This document shows positions 1 to 11,227 of a stretch of 64,000 nt of DNA, piece after piece. Source of the stretch: Natrononativus amylolyticus (GTDB taxonomy: Archaea > Halobacteriota > Halobacteria > Halobacteriales > Natrialbaceae); the NCBI RefSeq assembly GCF_024362525.1, contig NZ_CP101458.1, forward strand, positions 1,550,001 through 1,614,000, read 5' to 3'. The notes under the pieces are model-generated. The model had not been told where the DNA came from. It did no database searches and saw only the letters and a program-made list of their open reading frames with translations. The number at the start of each line of letters is the position of its first letter. The first letter of the stretch is position 1. The position numbers were made by a program, and so were the translations under genes.

Positions 1-184
1 ACCGGACACGGATTCACAACGACACACCACCACCATCACCATCTTGTCACCGTCCATCCGGTCGGTGGGGATCACCGATTCCACCGTTTTTTTACTCCCC
101 GAGCACCGCGGCCGAGAGCCGCGGCGGGCGGCTACATCGGCCGTCTCCAAACAGTATAAATCGATCGCGGCGCAACCCGTGCGT

Positions 185-565
185 ATGAGTCTCGAGACGA
201 TGCGTCCGAACCCGACCTGGGATGCCCCCTCCTACGAGGACACCGTCGACACGCTCGCAGCCCACCGCGACGAACTCCGATATGCGATCTGGGGCGGCGA
301 CTGGTGTACGGACTGCCGGTCTCTGTTACCTGACTTCGGCGCGGCCCTCGAGGCCGCCGAGATCCCCGACGACCGCATCGAGGAGATTCCGGTCGACCAG
401 GACAAGCAGGGCCCCAAAGTCGAGGAGTACGACGTCGAGTACATTCCGACGATCGTCGTCGAGGACGACGAGGGCAACGAGGTCGCCCGCTTCGTCGAGA
501 GCGAGCCCCTCCCACCGGCGATCTACCTCGGCGAGGAGATCGAGGCGGCGCTCGAGTCGGCATAG
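185..565 (+). CDS. Thioredoxin-family protein
   Basis: A 126-residue soluble thioredoxin-fold protein. The active-site motif is W-C-T-D-C, preceded by a beta strand (YAIWGGD), and a cis-Pro segment (YIPTIVV) lies near residue 96. These are the two landmarks of thioredoxins. The C-x-x-C pair should support thiol-disulfide exchange in the cytoplasm, since no signal peptide is seen. The start at MSLETM is preferred to an upstream in-frame ATG because a TATA-like element (AGTATAAA, 153-160) lies 25-32 nt upstream, as expected for a leaderless haloarchaeal message, and the upstream extension looks non-coding. The partner reductase and substrates cannot be told from sequence. Bases 1-184 hold no other gene. 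Confidence 0.85.
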   Translation: MSLETMRPNPTWDAPSYEDTVDTLAAHRDELRYAIWGGDWCTDCRSLLPDFGAALEAAEIPDDRIEEIPVDQDKQGPKVEEYDVEYIPTIVVEDDEGNEVARFVESEPLPPAIYLGEEIEAALESA

Positions 566-661
566 GGACTGTTATCGTAGCCGCTTCGCTGTGAGTAGTG
601 TGTAACCCGTTTCAGTTGTTACGCCGATCGAGAGCGCATCTGCTCGGTCGTCCGAGTCCTA

Positions 662-698
662 TAAATAAAATCGTCGTTCAGGGTCGCCGCGAGGCGAC
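662..698 (-). terminator. Hairpin with T-rich tail after the cold-shock gene
   Basis: On the minus strand, just downstream of the cold-shock gene, a 6-bp GC stem (GTCGCC/GGCGAC, 683-698) closes on a GCGA tetraloop. About 12 nt further on is a T-rich run (GATTTTATTTATAG). This arrangement suits transcription termination of the csp gene. Archaeal termination depends mainly on the T-tract, so the role of the stem is inferred. Confidence 0.45.
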
Positions 699-710
699 AG
701 TGAAACCAGA

Positions 711-905
711 TCAGTTGCGGACGACGTTCGTCGCGCGCGGGCCCTTGGGGGCCTGTTCGATGTCGAATTCGATATCTGTGCCTTCTTCGAGGTCCGGGCC
801 GCCGACGTCCTCCATGTGGAAGAATACGTCATCGTCCGCGTCGTCCGTCGAAATGAAACCGTAGCCGCCTGTGTCGTTGAAGAAATCAACCGTACCGTTT
901 GCCAT
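711..905 (-). CDS. cspA: Cold-shock domain protein (CspA family)
   Basis: A 64-residue single cold-shock domain. The protein starts MANGTVDFFNDTGGYGFIS. It keeps an RNP1-like strand (GGYGFIS) and an RNP2-like strand (DVFFHMED), the single-stranded nucleic-acid-binding surfaces of this OB fold. The length is normal for haloarchaeal Csp proteins, which act as RNA chaperones. The surface is acidic (DDADDD), as expected in a high-salt cytoplasm. It is monocistronic, with a hairpin and T-tract downstream. Confidence 0.93.
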   Translation of the reverse strand: MANGTVDFFNDTGGYGFISTDDADDDVFFHMEDVGGPDLEEGTDIEFDIEQAPKGPRATNVVRN

Positions 906-1032
906 TACGAACGAACGTAGTGCCAGTACACGGATAACACTTCCGAGGGTCGTGGTACCACGATGTCGCCCCCTCTGGTACGTCTTCCCGGTCGTTCGAG
1001 CGACGTCACCACGAGTGTCCGTGCACCGCTTG

Positions 1033-1272
1033 TCAGCTGTCGAATGAGTCCTCGCGCTGTTCGTAGATTACCGTCAGCGACCCGGTCGACTGGCGTCCCG
1101 TCGCCTCGCGGATCGCCGCGAACTGCTGGAGCGCCTCGTCAGAGGCGGTATCCTCCCCTAGAGAGTCCCGCAACTCCTCACGCAGTGTATCGTACGCCGC
1201 TTCTGCGAGGAGTCGAACCGCGTACGCGTCGCTCTTTGATTCGACTTCGAAGGTGGCTTCGTATCGAGACAT
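1033..1272 (-). CDS. Small conserved haloarchaeal protein, unknown function
   Basis: A 79-residue acidic, mainly helical protein starting MSRYEATFEVESKSDAY. No catalytic or metal-binding motif is visible. The N-terminal strand followed by an alanine/leucine-rich helix (RLLAEAAYDTLREELRD) suggests a small alpha-beta fold. The internal Met is chosen because the 17-residue upstream extension is cysteine- and basic-rich, unlike haloarchaeal proteins. It lies 90 bp from the C-terminal end of the DUF255 gene on the same strand, so the two could be co-transcribed. Function is not assigned. Confidence 0.6.
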   Translation of the reverse strand: MSRYEATFEVESKSDAYAVRLLAEAAYDTLREELRDSLGEDTASDEALQQFAAIREATGRQSTGSLTVIYEQREDSFDS

Positions 1273-1362
1273 ACGTGTACAGTGGGTGCTCCAGCGGCAA
1301 AGTACTGAGTACCGCAGACTCACCTCAGTCCTGAATCCGAATTTCGTCCGTTCCAGTGACCG

Positions 1363-3492
1363 CTATCGTTCTCCGAGCCACTCGAGCGCCTCCCCGACCT
1401 CGTGAACCGGCGGCGAGCACGTCCGATCCCGGCAGACGTACAGCGTCGGCTCGCCGTCCCTCGCCTCCCGGCCGGCCCAGATCGGCGGCGCCGACTCGAG
1501 GTCCAACTCCGCGAGCCAGGACTCGAGTCCCGCCTCCGTCGGCGGTCGCGGCGCGAACAGCCGGTCGGGCTGGTAGCGCTCGCCGAACGCCGCCCGCCAC
1601 TCGCGCGGAACTTCGTCTGCGGCGATGGTGACCTCGAGCGGCCCCGCCTCGAGACGATCCGCGGCGAGACAGAGCGAGGTGTGTTGGAGCGGGTTCGCGT
1701 CGAGGCGGTTCGCGTGGGTCTCGAGGACGGATTCGACGATGCCCTCGAAGTCACTCCCGGTGAACGAGTCGAGCGCGAGCAGGACCTCGAGGGCGACCCC
1801 CATCGAGGAGGGCGTCGAACTGTCGTCGAGTTCCTGGGGTCGGGTCACCAACGACTCGCCGCTCTCGGGCGTGAAGTACAGCGTTCTCCGCTCCGGGTCC
1901 CAGAACTCCTCTTCGATGAGGCGAGCGAGCTCGGTGGCGAACGCGAGGTGGGAGACGTCGCCGGTGGCCTCGTAGCAGTCGAACGCGCCGCGGGCGAGGA
2001 AGGCGTAGTCCTCGAGATACCCCCGGATCGCCACGTCTCCGTCTTTGTACCGCCGCGAGAGCTGCGACTCACCGGCGTCCCACAGGTGGTCGCGAACGAA
2101 CTCGAGGGCGTCCACCGCGGCCTCGGCGTAGGCGTCCTCGTCCAGCACGACCGCCGCCTCGGCGAACGCCGAGATCATCAGCCCGTTCCAGCCCGCGAGC
2201 ACCTTTTCGTCCCGCCGTGGCCGAGGCCGTTTCTCGCGGGCCTCGAACAGCCGCCCGCGGGCTGCTTCGAGTCGCTCTTCGACCTCGTGCTCCTCGAGGT
2301 CGAACTCCGCTGTCAGTTCGGAAATCGAGGCGTCGAGGTTCGGCTGGTTCCTGCCCTCGAAGTTGCCCGACTCCGTAACGTCGTAGCGAGCACAGAACAG
2401 CTCGGCGTCGGTCTCGTCCTCGAGTACGTCCCGAACCTCTTCCGGCGTCCAGACGAAGAACGCGCCCTCTTCGCGCTCGCCCGTTTCGGGGTCCTCGCTC
2501 TGGGCGTCGAGCGTGCTGAAGAACCCACCATCGTCGTGGGTCAGCTCGCGGGAGACGAACTCGAGTGTTTCCTCGACAGCCCTCGCGTATCGCGCCTCGC
2601 CGGTGAGCTGGTAGCCCGCGAGCAGCGCCCGCGGAATCTCGGCGTTGTCGTACAGCATCTTCTCGAAGTGGGGGACCGTCCAGTCGCGGTCGACGCAGTA
2701 GCGGTGGAAGCCGCCGCCGACGTGGTCGTAGAGGCCGCCGTCGACCATCGCGTCGAGCGACTCGCTGACGACCTCGAGATACGCCTCCCGGCCCGTCCGC
2801 TGGTACGCTCGCCCGAGCAGGTGGAGTCTGGCTGGCTGGGGGAACTTCGGTCCGTCCGTCCCGAAGCCGCCGTATTTGCGGTCCGAACTCCGCAGGGCAG
2901 CCTCCGCAGCCGACTCGAGCACTTCGCCCGTCGGCGGCTCTGGGGCCCCCACCGTGTCGGGTGTTTCCTCGAGGCGATCCCGCGCCGCGGCGGTCCACTG
3001 CTCGGCCCGGTTCTCGACCTCCTCGCGGTCGTTTTCCCAGGAGTTTTGGATGTTCTCGAGGATCTCGAGGAAGCCGGGCATTCCCCGCTTCGAGCGTTTG
3101 GGGAAGTAGGTCCCGACGTAGAACGGTTTGCCCTGGGGTGTGAGCCAGGCGGAGAGGGGCCAGCCGCCCCGCCCCGTCACCAGCTGGCAGACGGTCATGT
3201 AGATGCTGTCCACGTCCGGGCGCTCCTCCCGGTCGACCTTGATGGGGACGAAGCCCTCGTTCAGCACCTCGGCGACCTCCTCGTCGGCGAAGCTCTCCTC
3301 TTCCATCACGTGACACCAGTGACACGCCGAGTAGCCGATCGAGAGGAAGATCGGCCGGTCGAGTTCGCGGGCGGCCTCGAGCGCCGCCTCGTCCCAGGGC
3401 TGCCAGTTGACGGGATTGTCCGCGTGCTGGCGCAGATAGGGACTCTGTTCGTCCTCGAGGCGGTTTCTGGCGGTGGGATCGCTCGCGGTCAT
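1363..3492 (-). CDS. Thioredoxin-domain protein of the DUF255/YyaL (Spata20) family
   Basis: A 709-residue protein. The N-terminal third is the DUF255 thioredoxin-like domain, with the family signature SPYLRQHADNPVNW and the C-H-W-C-H motif in YSACHWCHVMEEESF. The C-terminal two thirds is a six-hairpin-like alpha/alpha barrel (AGWNGLMISAFAEAA and later repeats), as in N-acylglucosamine 2-epimerase-like proteins. Full length matches the family. The family is widespread and its biochemical role is unsettled, so only a redox-motif plus glycosidase-like architecture is claimed. The stop-free antisense frame is an artefact of high GC. Confidence 0.9.
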   Translation of the reverse strand: MTASDPTARNRLEDEQSPYLRQHADNPVNWQPWDEAALEAARELDRPIFLSIGYSACHWCHVMEEESFADEEVAEVLNEGFVPIKVDREERPDVDSIYMTVCQLVTGRGGWPLSAWLTPQGKPFYVGTYFPKRSKRGMPGFLEILENIQNSWENDREEVENRAEQWTAAARDRLEETPDTVGAPEPPTGEVLESAAEAALRSSDRKYGGFGTDGPKFPQPARLHLLGRAYQRTGREAYLEVVSESLDAMVDGGLYDHVGGGFHRYCVDRDWTVPHFEKMLYDNAEIPRALLAGYQLTGEARYARAVEETLEFVSRELTHDDGGFFSTLDAQSEDPETGEREEGAFFVWTPEEVRDVLEDETDAELFCARYDVTESGNFEGRNQPNLDASISELTAEFDLEEHEVEERLEAARGRLFEAREKRPRPRRDEKVLAGWNGLMISAFAEAAVVLDEDAYAEAAVDALEFVRDHLWDAGESQLSRRYKDGDVAIRGYLEDYAFLARGAFDCYEATGDVSHLAFATELARLIEEEFWDPERRTLYFTPESGESLVTRPQELDDSSTPSSMGVALEVLLALDSFTGSDFEGIVESVLETHANRLDANPLQHTSLCLAADRLEAGPLEVTIAADEVPREWRAAFGERYQPDRLFAPRPPTEAGLESWLAELDLESAPPIWAGREARDGEPTLYVCRDRTCSPPVHEVGEALEWLGER

Positions 3493-3615
3493 AGGCGCGT
3501 CTACGGCCGGGCCGTGTAAAAGGTCAGTGTGGATGTCTCCCCACGACAGACGGCGCGTCGATTTTTGGAAGCTGTCCGCCTCGAAATATCGCGCCTTTTC
3601 GAGTTCGTGACGATC

Positions 3616-6342
<2,727 letters not shown>

Positions 6343-6351
6343 ATGTATGAA

Positions 6352-6437
6352 TCGAACCGGGGGGATTTGAACCCCTCGAGAACGCCCCGGAACGGGAATA
6401 TTGCCGGAAAGCGTGCGAGTTTGTGTCGGAGGTTCGG
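6352..6437 (-). other. tRNA-like fragment (B box, T-arm and acceptor) upstream of acnA
   Basis: On the minus strand the segment carries a good B box (GGTTCAAATCC) in a T-arm of four G-C pairs. It is followed by CGGTTCGA, which can pair over six bases with CGAACC about 70 nt upstream. No A box, D-arm or convincing anticodon arm is present, so it is not called a functional tRNA. It may be a decayed tRNA or integration scar, or simply a structured acnA leader. Confidence 0.3.
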
Positions 6438-6441
6438 GATG

Positions 6442-6975
6442 CTACGTCGTTCGGACGTACTCGAGGAACGCGAACCCGTCGCGTTCGTCCCGCGAGACCT
6501 CCTCCCACGTCCGACCCGCCCGATCCCACTCGGGGAAGCGCGTATCGCCAGGGGGGTTGTCGTGAATTTCGGTGACGACGAGGCGATCCATTGCCGGCAG
6601 GAACTGTTCGTAGACTGTCGCACCCCCCGCGACGAACGCTCGTTTCGTCCCCCCGTGGCGCTCTTCGGCCGCTTGCTCTGCGAGTGTGAGCGCCTCCTCG
6701 AGTCCGTTCGCCACGACGACGCTGCCGTCGTCGGGGGTCTCGAGTTCCCGGCTCGTCAGCACGACCGTCGTCCGCCCCGGGAGCGGTTCGCCCAGCGCCT
6801 CGAGAATGCCCTCGTAGGTCACCCGGCCCATGATCACCGGGTGGTCCATCGTCTGCTCCTTGAAGTGCGCCAGGTCCTCGGGGACGTGCCAGGGCATCCC
6901 GCCGTCGTTTCCGATCACGCCGTTTTCGGCGACGGCGACGATCCCGACGAGTTCGAGGTCGGTCTCGAGGCTCAT
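6442..6975 (-). CDS. folA: Dihydrofolate reductase
   Basis: A 177-residue DHFR that reduces dihydrofolate to tetrahydrofolate with NADPH. Seen are the N-terminal GIVAVAENGVIGNDGGMPWHVPEDLAHFK (substrate and Met20-loop region), the cofactor-binding VIMGRVTYE, and the FVAGGATVYEQFLP glycine turn. It starts at MSLETDLELVG; its ATG overlaps the thyA stop by 4 nt (ATGA), so the two are translationally coupled. ThyA consumes methylene-THF and yields DHF, which this enzyme recycles, making the pair a complete dTMP module. Confidence 0.95.
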   Translation of the reverse strand: MSLETDLELVGIVAVAENGVIGNDGGMPWHVPEDLAHFKEQTMDHPVIMGRVTYEGILEALGEPLPGRTTVVLTSRELETPDDGSVVVANGLEEALTLAEQAAEERHGGTKRAFVAGGATVYEQFLPAMDRLVVTEIHDNPPGDTRFPEWDRAGRTWEEVSRDERDGFAFLEYVRTT

Positions 6976-8009
6976 TCTGCGACCGAGAACCGCAGGCCCC
7001 CGTGGGAGTCGTAGCCGGTGAGAGAAACGTCCTCGGCGCTGAACTCGTCGATCGTCGTCTCCGCGAGCTCGAGGGTCGGCCGCGCCTTCGGTTCCCGAGA
7101 CAGTTGTTCGAGCAGGCCGGGGACGTGATCCAGCCGCTCGTCGCCCTCGGTCTCGGCGGGAGCGGTCGACTCGAGCCACTCGCGGGCCTCGAGGTACTCG
7201 GCGGGCTCGGTCGCGTCGGCGAGGCGGGACTGCAACTCCGGGAGATTGTCGGCGTACCACTCCCCGCGAGCGCCGCGGCCGCAGTAGACGTGGGCGTCGA
7301 CGACCGTGTGGGCGAAGCTGCCGGGCTCGAGATCGACCTGCTGGGCGACGAGTTTCGTCAGCAGTGCGTAGGCCGCGATGTTGAACGGGATGCCGAGCGC
7401 CACGTCGCCCGAGCGCTGGGTGAGGTGGCAGTTCAGCCGGTCGCCCTGGACGTTAAAGACGAACGAGTAGTGGCAGGGCGGCAGCGTCGACACCGCGGCG
7501 TTGGCGGGGTGCCAGGCGTTGACGACGAGCCGGCGGGAGTTCGGCGAATCCGAGAGCGTGTCGATCACGTACTGGAGCTGGTCGAACGTGAGCGAGCCGT
7601 CTGCCTCCTCGGCGACCCACCGGTGGACGGCGTCGGGCCAGGACTCGCCCTCGAGTCGCCCTCCCTCGGCTCCTCCATCTCCACTCTCCGCCGGGACCGG
7701 GTATCGTCGCCAGAATCGGCCGTAGGCGGTGTCGAGACGGCCTTCTTCGTCGGCCCATGCGTTCCAGATTTTCGTCTCCTCGCGCAGGCCGCGGATATGT
7801 TCGTCGCCCGAAAGGTACCACTCGAGCTCGTGGAGCATGGAGTTCCAGCGGTAACCGTCCATCTTCTTGGTGGTGAGCAGCGGGAACCCGCGCTCGAGGT
7901 CGATCTCGTAGTGCTGGCTGAACGACGAGATCGTATCCACCCCCGTCCGGTTCGGCTTGTACGCGCCCGCAGAGAGGACGCCGTCGACGAGCTCGAGGTA
8001 CTGTCGCAT
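6972..8009 (-). CDS. thyA: Thymidylate synthase (ThyA)
   Basis: A 345-residue ThyA that methylates dUMP to dTMP with methylene-tetrahydrofolate. The catalytic cysteine is in LPPCHYSFVF. The phosphate-binding RRLVV and the QRSGDVALGIPFN signature are intact, and the C-terminus ends with a hydrophobic strand as in the family. A glycine/glutamate-rich insertion (PVPAESGDGGAEGG) follows the YGRFWRRY segment. The start MRQYLELVDGVL is chosen over an in-frame ATG 18 codons upstream because it matches the family's N-terminus. It is first in an operon with folA. Confidence 0.96.
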   Translation of the reverse strand: MRQYLELVDGVLSAGAYKPNRTGVDTISSFSQHYEIDLERGFPLLTTKKMDGYRWNSMLHELEWYLSGDEHIRGLREETKIWNAWADEEGRLDTAYGRFWRRYPVPAESGDGGAEGGRLEGESWPDAVHRWVAEEADGSLTFDQLQYVIDTLSDSPNSRRLVVNAWHPANAAVSTLPPCHYSFVFNVQGDRLNCHLTQRSGDVALGIPFNIAAYALLTKLVAQQVDLEPGSFAHTVVDAHVYCGRGARGEWYADNLPELQSRLADATEPAEYLEAREWLESTAPAETEGDERLDHVPGLLEQLSREPKARPTLELAETTIDEFSAEDVSLTGYDSHGGLRFSVAE

Positions 8010-8079
8010 TGCCACCCGTTTCGCGTGCTCACCCTTAGGCGTTGAGTTCGAACCTCGACCCACGTTCGACGGCGCTGAA

Positions 8080-8472
8080 TCAGTACGACTCGATGTCCAG
8101 CCCGTCGATTCGTTCGAAGTGATCGACGTTCCTCGTGAGCACCGGCACCTCGTTGACGAGCGCCGTCGCGCCGATGATCGTGTCGCCGATCCCGATCGCT
8201 CGACCGTCGGCGGTCAGCCGTCCATCGATTCGTCCGGCTTTCTTCATTACCGGACCGTCGGCAGGGTACACCGGTCTCGATTCGAGCACCGTCTCGATGC
8301 GCCGTCGCCGTTCCCCGGGGTTCTCGATCCGTTCGACGCTGTGATAGAGTTCGAACTGCGATACGGCAGAGATTCGAAGCGGCACGTGTTGACTCTCGAG
8401 AGCCCGGATCTTCTCGATGGCACGTTCAGTACCCTGCATGACGTCGATGAGGACGTCAGTATCGACGATCAC
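8080..8472 (-). CDS. vapC: PIN-domain toxin (VapC-like)
   Basis: A 130-residue PIN-domain ribonuclease. Acidic metal ligands occur in the usual places: D4 and D6 (MIVDTDVLID), E41 in SQFELYH, and the C-terminal IGIGDTIIGATAL. The length is typical. VapC toxins cut RNA, often tRNA, when freed from their antitoxin. The start codon overlaps the upstream antitoxin stop by 4 nt, the usual toxin-antitoxin arrangement. The target RNA cannot be predicted. Confidence 0.88.
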   Translation of the reverse strand: MIVDTDVLIDVMQGTERAIEKIRALESQHVPLRISAVSQFELYHSVERIENPGERRRRIETVLESRPVYPADGPVMKKAGRIDGRLTADGRAIGIGDTIIGATALVNEVPVLTRNVDHFERIDGLDIESY

Positions 8473-8720
8473 GAGTCTATTCGGTCCGCGAGTTCGTCGA
8501 GACCCTCGCGCGATCGTTCGTCCTGCTCGCGAATCTTCTGACGGATCGTCTCGGCTTCTTCGTCGGTGAGGATGCCGGCGAGGTCGAGCAACGACCGTTC
8601 ACCAGCGATCCGCTCGACGGTATCCGAGAACGACTCTCCCGCTTGCTTTCGGCTTTTGAGCCGCTGGTAGGCGTCCTCCGTAAGTCGAACGTTTCGATAC
8701 TCGGTGTCGCCCATGCGCAC
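8469..8720 (-). CDS. vapB: VapB-type antitoxin
   Basis: An 83-residue protein (77-81 if a later Met is used). The N-terminal part (YRNVRLTEDAYQRLKSRKQAGESFSDTVERI) looks like a ribbon-helix-helix DNA-binding domain of the archaeal VapB family (PF02697 type). It is followed by a charged helical tail that should wrap the toxin. It precedes vapC and overlaps it. Autoregulation is expected; a small ATATGTGTG near-palindrome sits at the start codon. Confidence 0.85.
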   Translation of the reverse strand: MRMGDTEYRNVRLTEDAYQRLKSRKQAGESFSDTVERIAGERSLLDLAGILTDEEAETIRQKIREQDERSREGLDELADRIDS

Positions 8721-8877
8721 ATATGTGTGCAGCGTGGCCTTAACTGTTGTGCGGGAGGCGGTGCAACCACTTTGATCCGATAATCACTCCCACCGTTATC
8801 GCCACGCGTCTGTGAACGGTCGACGACTACGGGTGCGGTTGACGGTCGCCGCTGTTCTCCTTTTGAGCCGACTGCAG

Positions 8878-10902
8878 CTACGGCTCGACGTACTCGAGCC
8901 CGAGCCGGTCGAAGAGGAACGACCAGGTGTCGAGCGCCTCCTCGACGATCATCCAGGTCGGTTTGCCGACGCCGTGACCGGTGTCTCGGTTCGTCGCACA
9001 GAGGATCGGCTCCGTACTCGTATTCAGGTGCTGGAGGCGTGCGGCGGTCTTCCAGGCGTGGACCGGGTGGACGCGCGTATCTCCCTCCGCGGTCTTGAAC
9101 AGGACCGCGGGGTAGTCGCGCGCCTCGAGATTGTGATAGGGCGAGTACTCGTAGATCCAGTCGAACGCATCGGGGTCCTCGGGCGAGCCGTACTCCGAGG
9201 TCCAGGACTCACCGAGCAACAGGGTGTGAAACCGGAGCATGTCGAGCAGCGGGACGTGACAGCAGACCGCGCGTACGAGGTCCGGACGCTGGGTCAGCAC
9301 GACACCGACGGTGAGCCCGCCGTTCGAGCCGCCCTGGATCGCGAGGCGGCCGCTCGAGGTGTACCCTTCGTCGATCAGGTGTTCGGCAGCGGCGATCATG
9401 TCGTCAAAGGTGCGCTGTTTACGGTCGTGACGGGCCGCCTCGTGCCACTCCGTACCGAACTCGCCGCCCCCGCGGAGGTTCGCCTGGGCGTAGACACCGC
9501 CCGAGCGCAGGAACGCCGCGCGGGTCGCCGAGAAGCCGGGCGTCTGGCTGATCTCGAAGCCGCCGTAGCCGTACAGCAGGGTCGGGTTACTCCCGTCGCG
9601 TTCGAGGTCCGCGCGGTGGACGACGAACATCGGCACCTCGGTGCCGTCGGCCGAGTGGTACCACACCTGCTCGACCGTGAGCTCGAGGTCGACTCCCGGT
9701 TCCGAGCGCGCGAGTTCCTCGCGCTCGCCGCTCTCGAGGTCGTACCGATACACCGCAGGCGGCTGATCGAACGACTGGTAGGTGAAGAACGCCTCCGGTT
9801 CGTCCGGGTTTCCCGAGAGGCCAGCGACGGTGCCGAGGCCCGGAAGCGAGACGCTCCCTTCGTGGCCCCCCTCGAGGTCGAACACCTCGAGTTCGGAGAC
9901 GGCGTTCCGTTCGTACTGGGCAACGAGGCTGTCCCCGGTCAGCGTCGCCCCCTTCAAAATCCCCTCGCGCTCGGGGACGACCTCCTCGAGGTCCCCGGGG
10001 TCGACCTCGCCGACCTCTCCCGACAGATCGAGCGAGAGCACTCTGTAGTAGGGGGCGTCGTGGTTCGTCCGGAGGTAGGCGGTGTCCTCGTGGAGCAGGG
10101 GCGTGTAGCGGTGTTCCGTCTCCGTAATTACGGGCGTCAGTTCGTCGTCGCCGACGGCGAGGTAGTACAGGTCGCTGCGCTCCCAGCCGGTGACGAGCGC
10201 GACGAGGAGGTGAGTCCCCTCTCGATCGGTCTCGAGCACCGGCCAGGTCGAGGGTTCGTCGATCTCGCACAGCCGGTCGTCCGTCTCGAGATCGGAGCCG
10301 AACTCGTGGTAGTGAATCGATTTTTGCAACTGTTCGCCGTCTTCGGGACTTCCCGTGCGGACGTAGTAGATCCCGTCCTCGACCCAGGCCGGCGGCCGCG
10401 CCCGGCCGAGATCCGGCAGCTCCTCGAGTACCTCCCCCGACTCGACGGAGAGGATGGTCACGTCGTACTGCTCGTCGCCGCCCTCGTTCCGGGCGTAGGC
10501 GAGTCGTTCCCCGTCGGGCGAAACGGACCACCACCCCATCGACGCGGTGCCGTCCCTGGTGAACTCGTTCGGATCGACGAGCGTCTCGCGCTCGTCCGCG
10601 AGCGACGGGCGGTGAGTGAGCACCGGCTGTTCGTCGTCAGCGGTTTCGATTTCCTGAAAGTAGCCCGTCGGAGCCGCCGCGATCGAGCCGTAGTCGGTCG
10701 TCCGCAGGACCGATTCGAACTCGGGGCGTAGCTTTTCGCGGACCTCGAGCGACTCGAGGTACGCTTCGGCGTGTTCGTTCTGGGCGTCGACCCAGTCGTC
10801 GACCGCCCCGCTCTCGTCCTCGAGCCACAGGTACGGATCGTCGATCGCCGTTCCGTGGCGCTCGTAGCTCGTGTCCTCCCGCTTCGTCGGCGGCGCGTTC
10901 AT
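8878..10902 (-). CDS. Prolyl oligopeptidase family serine peptidase (S9A)
   Basis: A 674-residue cytoplasmic peptidase with the N-terminal seven-blade beta-propeller and C-terminal alpha/beta hydrolase domain of prolyl oligopeptidases. It begins MNAPPTKREDTSYERHGTAIDDPYLWLE, a typical S9A N-terminus. The catalytic serine is in IQGGSNGGLTVG, the aspartate in the TAEGDTRVHPVHAWK region, and the histidine in RDTGHGVGKPT. The Y-G-Y-G-G-F-E-I segment supplies the oxyanion hole. Length matches the family. It cleaves short proline-containing peptides; no signal peptide is present. Confidence 0.94.
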   Translation of the reverse strand: MNAPPTKREDTSYERHGTAIDDPYLWLEDESGAVDDWVDAQNEHAEAYLESLEVREKLRPEFESVLRTTDYGSIAAAPTGYFQEIETADDEQPVLTHRPSLADERETLVDPNEFTRDGTASMGWWSVSPDGERLAYARNEGGDEQYDVTILSVESGEVLEELPDLGRARPPAWVEDGIYYVRTGSPEDGEQLQKSIHYHEFGSDLETDDRLCEIDEPSTWPVLETDREGTHLLVALVTGWERSDLYYLAVGDDELTPVITETEHRYTPLLHEDTAYLRTNHDAPYYRVLSLDLSGEVGEVDPGDLEEVVPEREGILKGATLTGDSLVAQYERNAVSELEVFDLEGGHEGSVSLPGLGTVAGLSGNPDEPEAFFTYQSFDQPPAVYRYDLESGEREELARSEPGVDLELTVEQVWYHSADGTEVPMFVVHRADLERDGSNPTLLYGYGGFEISQTPGFSATRAAFLRSGGVYAQANLRGGGEFGTEWHEAARHDRKQRTFDDMIAAAEHLIDEGYTSSGRLAIQGGSNGGLTVGVVLTQRPDLVRAVCCHVPLLDMLRFHTLLLGESWTSEYGSPEDPDAFDWIYEYSPYHNLEARDYPAVLFKTAEGDTRVHPVHAWKTAARLQHLNTSTEPILCATNRDTGHGVGKPTWMIVEEALDTWSFLFDRLGLEYVEP

Positions 10903-11227
10903 ACCGGACCCGTTCGGATGACGCTCACATGAACCGTCGGGTCGGCGAACGTCCTGCCGCCTCGAGCGGCGATCGCCTCGCCAGCAGTCGCTCGAGCGCC
11001 ACGCCCCAGTCGCGCCGACCGAAGGCGATCAGCGCGGCGGCGCCGACTGAAGGCGATTAGCGCGACGGCGCCGACCGATGTGATAGTAGCGGGAGGTCGG
11101 CGCAGCCGTCTACATCGTCGGTCCCGGATTCCACGAACGACCGCTGGCCACCGGTATCCACGAACGCGGATACTTCTCGCCCAGTCAAAGGATAACACTT
11201 ACAGATTCGTGCGTTCCGCTAGCGACC
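10903..11227. other. Intergenic region between the S9 peptidase and purD
   Basis: 325 bases between divergent genes with no convincing ORF. It contains a 28-bp tandem repeat and must hold both promoters. Nothing else is recognised. Confidence 0.6.
11012..11080. repeat. 28-bp imperfect tandem repeat, about 2.4 copies
   Basis: Two adjacent 28-bp units (11012-11039 and 11040-11067), each starting GCGCCGAC and containing GAAGGCGAT-AGCGCG, differ at three positions. They are followed by a partial third unit (11068-11080). They lie in the gap upstream of purD. No spacers or palindromes are present, so this is not a CRISPR. Replication slippage is the simplest origin. Confidence 0.8.

Noticed and set aside
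1402-3519. 705-aa plus-strand open frame opposite the DUF255 gene
   Set aside because: Antisense shadow of a GC-rich gene; Arg/Val/Leu-rich translation without any domain. The minus-strand frame has clear family motifs.
6352-6437. Functional class II tRNA
   Set aside because: T-arm and acceptor pairing exist, but there is no A box, D-arm or plausible anticodon arm.
11012-11080. CRISPR array
   Set aside because: Repeats are directly adjacent with no spacers, only 2.4 copies, and no cas genes are in the window.
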